Below, one piece after another: positions 58,390 through 64,000 of a stretch of 64,000 nt of DNA. The position numbers and the translations under genes were made by a program. A model generated the notes under the pieces. That model was not told where the DNA came from. It saw only the letters and a list, made by a program, of their open reading frames with translations, and did no database searches. Source of the stretch: Flavobacteriales bacterium (lineage in GTDB: Bacteria > Bacteroidota > Bacteroidia > Flavobacteriales_F > PHOS-HE28); assembly GCA_020635695.1 (NCBI GenBank), contig JACJZH010000008.1, positions 124,001 to 188,000 on the forward strand, given 5' to 3'. The stretch's first letter is position 1, and every line of letters begins with the position of its first letter.

Positions 58390-60143
58390 GCCAAGGGGGT
58401 CTCCTCCAGGTCCCGCACCAGGTGCAGGGCCTGTTCGTATAGTTCCTTTCTGGGACGGTCCTCGACCGGCGCGAAGCGCGCCAGCTCGCAGGCCTCGATG
58501 AGGGTCATGGCACGATCGGTCAAAGCCTCCGCGTCCGGTCGGTCGCCGAGCCGTTCCTGCACGGTCGCGCGTTCCACCCGGGCTTCCGGAATATCGAGCT
58601 TGCCTGCGAGGTAGGTGGTCATGGCCCTGTGCAAGGCCTCGTAGAACGCGGACCGGTCATTGCGGTCCAAGGCGCCTGAGGCTTCCTTCAGCCGTTGTCG
58701 GGCCACTTTTTCTGCCTTCCTCCTCCGCATTCCGGAAGCATCCGCCGATCGGCGTTGATGCCTCCTTCTCCAGGCGAGGAAGGCGAGGAGGACCAGGACC
58801 GGAGACCCGATGCCCGCCCAGAAAGCCGCGGATCCCAGGAACCGATCTCCATGAGGGTTCAGTTCCAAGTCGCCGGTCCGGATATAGCGGATGTCGCTGT
58901 CCAGTACTTCCAAGCGGCGTTGGTCGGGTCTGCGGACGGAGGGGCCCTCGGAGGTGCCATCGCCCGGTGCGACCTCCACGGTGATGGGGTCGGCGCTCAG
59001 CGATCGGTACGCTCCTTTCTCCACATCGAAATAGGAGAGCTCGATCGCCGGCAGCTCGTAGGTGCCTTCATGCCTGGGGATGATCAGGTACCGGAAGGTC
59101 CGGCCACCGGTCATTCCTGCCGCGTTCACGGTGATCCGGTCGGTGGTCTCCGGATCGTACACTTCGAAATCCTGTGGAAGGTCCAGGTCAGGAGCGTCCA
59201 GGAGCTTGAGGTTCCCGCTTCCGGTGAACTTGATGGTGAGCTCAATGGCTTCGTTCGCCTTCACCTGTGTCCTGTCAACGGACACGTCCATTTCCAACCT
59301 GCCGGCGAATCCGCTCTGATCGGCGGGGGCACCGGAGGGCAGCGCGGCCACATCGAGCACGGACGTACCACTGGTCGCCTCCAGCCTCGATCCCCGGTTG
59401 AAGAAGGTCCGGTTCACCAGGCATTCCACGGTGGCGGGACCGATGGTGAGGCGCCCCGGTTTTTGTGGGAACAGCAGCTGTTTGCGCAGGATGGCCACCC
59501 GGTACTGAAGGCCGTTCACCGTGGCCAGTCGATCCTCCCAGCGCATGTCCCCCAGGTCCACGTTCTCGGTCCAGGCACCCGCTACGGCGGGAATGTCCAC
59601 TTTGGACAGCTCCAGGTTGGGGTACCGGGAGTAGAGCGTGTACGTGGCCAGCACCTGCTGGCCCACCACCGCACTCCGCCGGCTCAGGTCCAGGGTCACG
59701 AACAGGTCCGCGTTCCGTTGCTGGGCCTGCTGCTGGGCCCGGTCGCCGCTTTCCGAGGTTCCCGCCACGACCTCCACGGTGATCGGGTCCGTTCGGATCT
59801 CACCCTGTCCAATGCGGGCCACCGCGGAGCCGATCGTGTAGCTGCCCGGCCGGGTGGCCGTGAGCACGTACGTGCGGCTCATCGAACTGCTCATCCGCCC
59901 GTTGACGAACTGCATGTTGGTGGACTCGAAGGGACCCTGCACGATCACCAGTCCACCGAGGTCGGGAGGGGTGAGGCTGCCCCGGCCATTGGTCAGGGTG
60001 AGCGTGAGGCGGATCGACCCACCGACCGCGAAGGCGTTGCGGTCCACCGAGGCCTGGAACGAGATCTCCTGGGCTCGCACGGTGGAGGTCCCGCCGATCA
60101 GGAGGAGCATTGCCCACAGCAGGTGGAAGATCGGTCCGCGCAT
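58386..60143 (-). CDS. batD: BatD: large exported beta-sandwich protein of the aerotolerance operon
   Basis: A 585-residue protein. Signal peptide at 1-24, then several Ig-like beta modules (for example NAFAVGGSIRLTLTLTNGRG and DRTQVKANEAIELTIKFTGS), then a C-terminal transmembrane helix (WAGIGSPVLVLLAFLAW) and a cytosolic charged helical tail. This is the BatD/oxygen-tolerance layout. ATG 60143 is right after the batC stop with a 1-bp overlap (TGATG); an adjacent GTG three bases earlier is possible. Confidence 0.92.
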   Translation of the reverse strand: MRGPIFHLLWAMLLLIGGTSTVRAQEISFQASVDRNAFAVGGSIRLTLTLTNGRGSLTPPDLGGLVIVQGPFESTNMQFVNGRMSSSMSRTYVLTATRPGSYTIGSAVARIGQGEIRTDPITVEVVAGTSESGDRAQQQAQQRNADLFVTLDLSRRSAVVGQQVLATYTLYSRYPNLELSKVDIPAVAGAWTENVDLGDMRWEDRLATVNGLQYRVAILRKQLLFPQKPGRLTIGPATVECLVNRTFFNRGSRLEATSGTSVLDVAALPSGAPADQSGFAGRLEMDVSVDRTQVKANEAIELTIKFTGSGNLKLLDAPDLDLPQDFEVYDPETTDRITVNAAGMTGGRTFRYLIIPRHEGTYELPAIELSYFDVEKGAYRSLSADPITVEVAPGDGTSEGPSVRRPDQRRLEVLDSDIRYIRTGDLELNPHGDRFLGSAAFWAGIGSPVLVLLAFLAWRRRHQRRSADASGMRRRKAEKVARQRLKEASGALDRNDRSAFYEALHRAMTTYLAGKLDIPEARVERATVQERLGDRPDAEALTDRAMTLIEACELARFAPVEDRPRKELYEQALHLVRDLEETPLA

Positions 60144-60898
60144 CACCAGTCCTTTTCGATCGGTACTCGGCGGGCCGGTCGCAACTCGCGACGCACCTTC
60201 TCCTGAACGTCCTCTTCCTCGCGCTGCAGGGCGTCCAGCATGCGTTCCGCGTCCTGCTTGCTGATCTGATCGGGCCTGGCCTGCCGCTGCTGTTGCTCCT
60301 GCGCATCACCCTGCTGGGGCTGGTCCTTGGGCTCGCCCGGTCGTTGCTGCTCCTGTTCGCCCTGCCCCTCGTCTTTTTGCTGGTCCTGCTGGCCGGGCTG
60401 GTCCTGTTGCTGCTGTTGCTCCTGCTGGTCCTGTTGTTCCTCCTGTTCCTGGTCTTGCTGCTGTTGCTGCTGCTGCTGTTGTTGCAGCATGCGCTGGGCG
60501 TAGGCCAGGTTGTAGCGGGTGTCCTCGTCGTCCGGTGCCCGGAGCAGGGCCTGCTCGAACGCGTTCACGGCCTTGTCGAACTGCTGTTCCTGGAGCAGGG
60601 TGTTCCCCAGGTTGTGGAAGGCCCTGGCCTGTTCACGGGGATCATTGGCGCGAGCAGCTGCGGCCTCGTAATCCGCTCTGGCTTCTGCGGCCTGCTCCTG
60701 TCGGTAAAGGGCATTCCCCTTGTTGAACAAGGCACGCGGGTCATCACCTGCCTGGGTGTAGCGGTCCGCAGCGGCGGCGTGTTCGCCCTTGCGATAGAGC
60801 TTGTTGCCCTCCCTCAGGAAGGTTTCGGGATCCTGCGCGAACGCGCCTTCAGCGACGCACAGGGCCAGCAGCGGAAGGAAATGCTTCGGTGCGATCAT
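60143..60898 (-). CDS. batC: BatC: TPR protein with glutamine-rich region
   Basis: A 251-residue exported TPR protein. Signal peptide at 1-21. TPRs span residues about 25-140 (LREGNKLYRKGEHAAAADRY, then ALFNKGNALYRQEQAAEAR and FHNLGNTLLQEQQFDKAVNA). A Gln/Glu/Asp-rich low-complexity region follows (about residues 142-215, mostly Q), then a C-terminal charged part. Q-rich stretches are usual in BatC, but this one is long. It overlaps batB by 4 bp (ATGA). Confidence 0.9.
   Translation of the reverse strand: MIAPKHFLPLLALCVAEGAFAQDPETFLREGNKLYRKGEHAAAADRYTQAGDDPRALFNKGNALYRQEQAAEARADYEAAAARANDPREQARAFHNLGNTLLQEQQFDKAVNAFEQALLRAPDDEDTRYNLAYAQRMLQQQQQQQQQQDQEQEEQQDQQEQQQQQDQPGQQDQQKDEGQGEQEQQRPGEPKDQPQQGDAQEQQQRQARPDQISKQDAERMLDALQREEEDVQEKVRRELRPARRVPIEKDW
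60350..60490. repeat. CTG/CTC-rich (Gln-coding) low-complexity tract in batC
   Basis: The plus strand has runs of CTGCTG, CTGTTG and CTCCTG triplets encoding Gln and Glu on the minus strand. A likely slippage-prone triplet tract. Confidence 0.75.
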
Positions 60899-62034
60899 GT
60901 GGCGATGGTGCGTTTACGGGTCCCGCTGCCTTCACCCAGCAACAGCCCCGCGAAGATGAGCAGGATGGCGATGGCGAGGAAGCTCTGGAACTGGTCCTCG
61001 TGCCCCGCGAACCGATAGGTGCCGGTCTCGGTCTGGTCCATGCCCCGCAGTTCGGCCACGAGCGCGTCGATCCCGGTGCCTTGAACGGTGGCCCTGACAT
61101 AGGCACCACCGCCGGCCGCCGCGATGTCCTCCAACATGGCTTCGTTCAGGCGGCTGACCACGGTGCGGCCCTCCCGGTCCTTCTTGTAGCCGGCCACACG
61201 CCCCCGCTGCAATTCGGGAATGGGACCTCCCTGCGGGGTGCCCATGCCGATGGTGTGAACGAGGATGCCGGCCTCCCGGGCACGTTCTGCGGCACCCAGG
61301 GCGTCGTCCTCGTGGTTCTCTCCGTCGGTGATCACGATGATCGCGCGGCTTCCACCGGCTTCCTCGGGGAAGCCCTCCCGGGCCAGGTCGATGGCGGCTC
61401 CGATGGCCGTTCCCTGCGTGGGCACCAGTTCGGGGCCCAGGTTGCTGAGGAAGAGCCTGGCGGCACTTCGGTCGGCCGTGAGCGGCAGTTGGGTGTAGGC
61501 CTCGCCGGCGAACACCACGATGCCCAACCGGTCGCCCTTCATCCGGTCCACCAGCTGGGCCAAGGCGCGCCTGGCCATTTCCATGCGGCTCGGCGGAAGG
61601 TCCTGTGCCAGCATGCTGTTGCTCACGTCCAGGGCCACGATCACATCCACCCCCTGGGCCTTCACCTCCTCCACCCGGGTGCCCAATTGAGGTCCGGCAA
61701 GCGCCAACACGGCAAAGGAGAACGCATGACGAAGCGTGAGGAAGCGCAGCAGGGAACGTGTGGTGGAGAGCCCGCCCAGCGTGCTGGTGAGCAGCAGCGG
61801 TTCGCTGAATCGCCGCAAGGCCCGGTTCCGCCGCCACAGGTCCAGCAGGTAGAGCAGGACCAACACGGCTCCGGCAAGGAGCCCCCACAAGACCCAGGGG
61901 CGCGCGAACCGGAAGGCGGGCACGAAGCGTTCCAGCGACCACCACAGCGCGATCCCGGTGGCCCAGGCCACCGCCTCGATCAAGACCAGCAGGAGTGCCG
62001 CCGTCCCTGTACGGTATGCGGTCCTGAGGGTCAT
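60895..62034 (-). CDS. batB: BatB: VWA-domain membrane protein
   Basis: A 379-residue protein with N-terminal transmembrane helices (TAALLLVLIEAVAWATGIAL and WVLWGLLAGAVLVLLYLL) and a VWA domain (ALDVSNSM MIDAS at about residues 131-138, AIIVITDGENHEDDALG later) and a last transmembrane helix (SFLAIAILLIFAGLLLGEG). The layout matches BatB. ATG 62034 overlaps the batA stop (ATGA). The frame is open far upstream through batA but that part is a shadow. Confidence 0.92.
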   Translation of the reverse strand: MTLRTAYRTGTAALLLVLIEAVAWATGIALWWSLERFVPAFRFARPWVLWGLLAGAVLVLLYLLDLWRRNRALRRFSEPLLLTSTLGGLSTTRSLLRFLTLRHAFSFAVLALAGPQLGTRVEEVKAQGVDVIVALDVSNSMLAQDLPPSRMEMARRALAQLVDRMKGDRLGIVVFAGEAYTQLPLTADRSAARLFLSNLGPELVPTQGTAIGAAIDLAREGFPEEAGGSRAIIVITDGENHEDDALGAAERAREAGILVHTIGMGTPQGGPIPELQRGRVAGYKKDREGRTVVSRLNEAMLEDIAAAGGGAYVRATVQGTGIDALVAELRGMDQTETGTYRFAGHEDQFQSFLAIAILLIFAGLLLGEGSGTRKRTIAT

Positions 62035-63113
62035 GGAGTGGTGCGGAACAAGGAACGGTCCAGCAGGAGGCCGAGCAGGAGCAGGCCGCTTCCGGCCAGG
62101 GCCAGCGGGAAGTACTCCTCGTTGCGGCGGCTGTGCTCGGTGACCTTGATGCGGGTCTTCTCCAACTGGTCGATCTCGGCGTAGATGGCGCGGAGCTTGG
62201 CCTCGTCGGTGGCCCGGAAGTACCTGCCATCCGTGCGGGCGGCCACCTCCTGCAGCATCTCCTCGTCGATCTCCACGTCCACGTGGTCGTAGCGGTACTT
62301 GCCGTTCGGGTAGCGGGCCACCGGTGAGAGCGCCTTGCCGCGGGTGCCCACACCGATGGTGTAGACACGGATGCCGAACTGGGCGGCTATCTGGGCGGCG
62401 TCCACCGGCTGCACATTGCCCGCATTGTTCACACCGTCGGTAAGCAGGATGATGACCCGGCTCTTGGCTTCGCTCTCGCGCAACCGGTTCACGGCCGTGG
62501 CCAGGCCCATGCCCACCGCGGTCCCGCCTTCGATGAGTCCGGACCGCACCTGGGCGAAGAGGTCCTTCAGCACATCGTGATCGGTGGTGAGCGGACACTG
62601 CGTGAAGGCTTCACCTTCATACACCACCAATCCGATGCGGTCGTTGGGCCGCCCATCGATGAACTGCATGGCCACGGCCTTGGCGGCCTCCAGGCGGTCC
62701 GGGCTGAAGTCGCGGGCCAGCATGCTGGCGCTCACGTCCATGGCGATCGCGATGTCGATGCCCTCGCGGGTCACGTCCTGCCAGGCATCGCGGCTCTGCG
62801 GACGCGTCATGGCCACGCAGAGAAGGCCGAGCCCGGCGAGCATGCCGGCAAAGGGCAGGTGCACCAGTCGTGCCCGCCAATCCAGCGGACCGCGCGCAAG
62901 TACACCGAGCGTGGGGAGCACCACCGTGGCATGCCGCCGGTGCCTGCGCCGTAGGTACCAGGCGGAAAGGAGCGGCAGGATGGCCAGGACCCAGAGCAGT
63001 CCGGGGCGCTCCAGTTCGAAGCGGCGCATCGCCCAGACCGCTCCGGCGGCCACCAGCAGATGGGCCAGGAGCAGCAGCACCAGGGCGGTGTTCCGGTCAG
63101 GGTCGCGGCGCAT
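62031..63113 (-). CDS. batA: BatA: VWA-domain membrane protein
   Basis: A 360-residue protein: N-terminal hydrophobic helices (ALVLLLLAHLLVAAGAVWAM, then GLLWVLAILPLLSAW), VWA domain with AMDVSASM and VIILLTDGVNNAG, and a C-terminal transmembrane helix (LALAGSGLLLLGLLL). BatA proteins usually begin near the second helix (an in-frame ATG at 63029); the extra first helix here comes from a start at 63113, which overlaps the upstream gene by 17 bp. Either start is possible; I keep the longer because the extra helix looks coded. Confidence 0.88.
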   Translation of the reverse strand: MRRDPDRNTALVLLLLAHLLVAAGAVWAMRRFELERPGLLWVLAILPLLSAWYLRRRHRRHATVVLPTLGVLARGPLDWRARLVHLPFAGMLAGLGLLCVAMTRPQSRDAWQDVTREGIDIAIAMDVSASMLARDFSPDRLEAAKAVAMQFIDGRPNDRIGLVVYEGEAFTQCPLTTDHDVLKDLFAQVRSGLIEGGTAVGMGLATAVNRLRESEAKSRVIILLTDGVNNAGNVQPVDAAQIAAQFGIRVYTIGVGTRGKALSPVARYPNGKYRYDHVDVEIDEEMLQEVAARTDGRYFRATDEAKLRAIYAEIDQLEKTRIKVTEHSRRNEEYFPLALAGSGLLLLGLLLDRSLFRTTP

Positions 63114-64000
63114 GGCTCGGTTCGGGTCTGGTGCGCATCACCAGCTCGCGGGCGGTGCGCAGGGCCTGTTCATTCTCGGCCGGCAGGGCGGTGTACTTGG
63201 CGAACTTCACGAGGTCGGCCAGCCGGAGCAGGTTGCCCAGGCTTTCCTGGGCGTCGCGGGTCATGGGCGAAACGCGGAGTTCACCGAGCAGCTCATCGGT
63301 GGTGCGCTCCAGGGCCGGCACACCGTAGCGTTCCTCGATGTAGCCTCGCAGGATGTCGGTGAGCTCGGAATGGTGCTCCTTCACCTGCCCATCCTGCCAG
63401 AGCCTGCGGCGTTCCAGGTCGTCCAGGGCCTGCAGCACCCGCTCGTGCAGGGGGAGGGGTGGTGTTTCGGGCGCGGGGACATCGGCGCGTACCGGTCGGT
63501 TCCGCAGGCGCCACACCACGAAGGCCAGCACGGCGATCAGACCGGCGGCACCGGCCACGTACGGCCAGTTCTGCTTCCACCAGTAGCGCCAGCTGAAGGG
63601 CAGTTCGGCAATGTCCTTGATGTCCCGGAAGCCGGCGGCCGTGTCCACCGGCACGGTCTCCACGGTGAGCAGGAGCGGTTCCGTGCCCACGGTGTCCCCG
63701 TCCTGCACGAACGCGAACGGCGGTATCGCCCAGAAACCGCTGTCGAAGGAGGTGATCGTGAGCCTGCGACGCAGGACCATGGCGAACGGATCGTCCTCCG
63801 GGTCCGGGATCACCGAGTCGATGCCGGCATCGGTGACCACCCGGACATGCGCGGTGAGCGTGTCGCCGATCATCGGCCATCCGATCGCCCCTTGTCCGGC
63901 ATCGGCCCGGTAGGGGACCTCCAACATCAGCATGGTCTGTTCACCGATGCGTATCCGGGACGTGTCCAGCGTGGCCTGCGGCCCAAGCACCTGAGCCTGG
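63097..64000 (-). CDS. Bat-operon membrane protein upstream of batA (5' end cut by window)
   Basis: About 300 residues are visible, and the frame stays open to base 64000, where the sequence AQAQV may be a signal-peptide end. The visible part is a beta-rich periplasmic half (for example MLEVPYRADAGQGAIGWPMI and FDSGFWAIPPFAFVQDGDTV), one transmembrane helix (YVAGAAGLIAVLAFVVWRL) and a cytosolic charged tail rich in Glu and Arg. A hypothetical protein of this layout commonly sits between the DUF58 gene and batA in Bacteroidota. Function unknown. Confidence 0.75.
   Translation of the reverse strand, partial: QAQVLGPQATLDTSRIRIGEQTMLMLEVPYRADAGQGAIGWPMIGDTLTAHVRVVTDAGIDSVIPDPEDDPFAMVLRRRLTITSFDSGFWAIPPFAFVQDGDTVGTEPLLLTVETVPVDTAAGFRDIKDIAELPFSWRYWWKQNWPYVAGAAGLIAVLAFVVWRLRNRPVRADVPAPETPPLPLHERVLQALDDLERRRLWQDGQVKEHHSELTDILRGYIEERYGVPALERTTDELLGELRVSPMTRDAQESLGNLLRLADLVKFAKYTALPAENEQALRTARELVMRTRPEPSHAPRP

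Overview
The window is one contiguous piece of a GC-rich Bacteroidota chromosome, most likely a Flavobacteriales-type lineage. Several things point to this. Secreted proteins end in type IX secretion (T9SS) sorting domains. There is a BatABCDE aerotolerance operon, a fused ribBA, a very large TamB, a YqgE, and an ECF sigma / anti-sigma / Spy-like triad. Almost every transcription unit start carries a Bacteroidota -7 box (TAnnTTTG and relatives) instead of an E. coli-type -35/-10. Shine-Dalgarno sequences are mostly absent. High GC produces many long antisense shadow reading frames, which I left out. No prophage, insertion sequence, integrase, CRISPR array or rRNA operon was seen: this is mainly core chromosome with two or three surface-protein genes.

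Layout. 1-7,000: a truncated LpxH-like hydrolase and a CoA-binding protein, then a seven-gene minus-strand operon (split transketolase with a VWA protein gene between its halves, ECF sigma, anti-sigma-like protein, Spy/CpxP-like protein, class III aminotransferase). 7,000-11,500: an apparently exported methyltransferase, a small membrane protein, ychF behind a heptad repeat, and an M3 peptidase lipoprotein. 11,500-17,400: parE and parC, separated by two envelope-protein genes. 17,400-24,000: universal stress protein, an eight-repeat Ig-like T9SS protein, a choice-of-anchor-B T9SS protein and a TPR protein. 24,000-30,700: tsaD and tamB (divergent), then ribBA. 30,700-35,600: an operon of an H1-tail/START fusion, an LptF/G permease and two glycosyltransferases. 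35,600-40,200: tRNA-Met(CAT) with a strong terminator, a small lipoprotein, rhomboid protease, gmhB, class IV aminotransferase, yqgE, pdxH and a histone H1-like protein. 40,300-46,500: trmH, HU, the recQ-aag-fmt operon, ilvE and a J-domain membrane protein. 46,600-53,800: a surface or periplasmic protein of unknown function, a SixA-like phosphatase, a small unknown protein, clpB, an NlpC/P60 hydrolase and a thiolase. 53,850-54,280: tRNA-Ser(GCT), tRNA-Pro(TGG) and tRNA-Arg(TCT), each with its own promoter box. 54,430-57,630: a large secreted beta-helix protein with a dockerin-like C-terminal module. 57,640-64,000: batE, D, C, B, A and the gene upstream of batA, cut by the window end.

Most interesting signals: (i) four genes whose start codon lies exactly 4 nt after the -7 box, implying leaderless mRNAs; (ii) degenerate 7-bp repeat arrays upstream of ychF and clpB; (iii) a shared CTTTCGTGTT-like tail after intrinsic terminator hairpins; (iv) a histone H1-like tail fused to a START-like domain, plus a free H1-like protein and HU nearby; (v) a methyltransferase with an export signal; (vi) a tandem Asp/Asn-rich calcium-loop-like module ending the beta-helix protein. 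I had no database access: family names come from recognised motifs and lengths, and promoter or terminator calls are pattern matches, not measurements.
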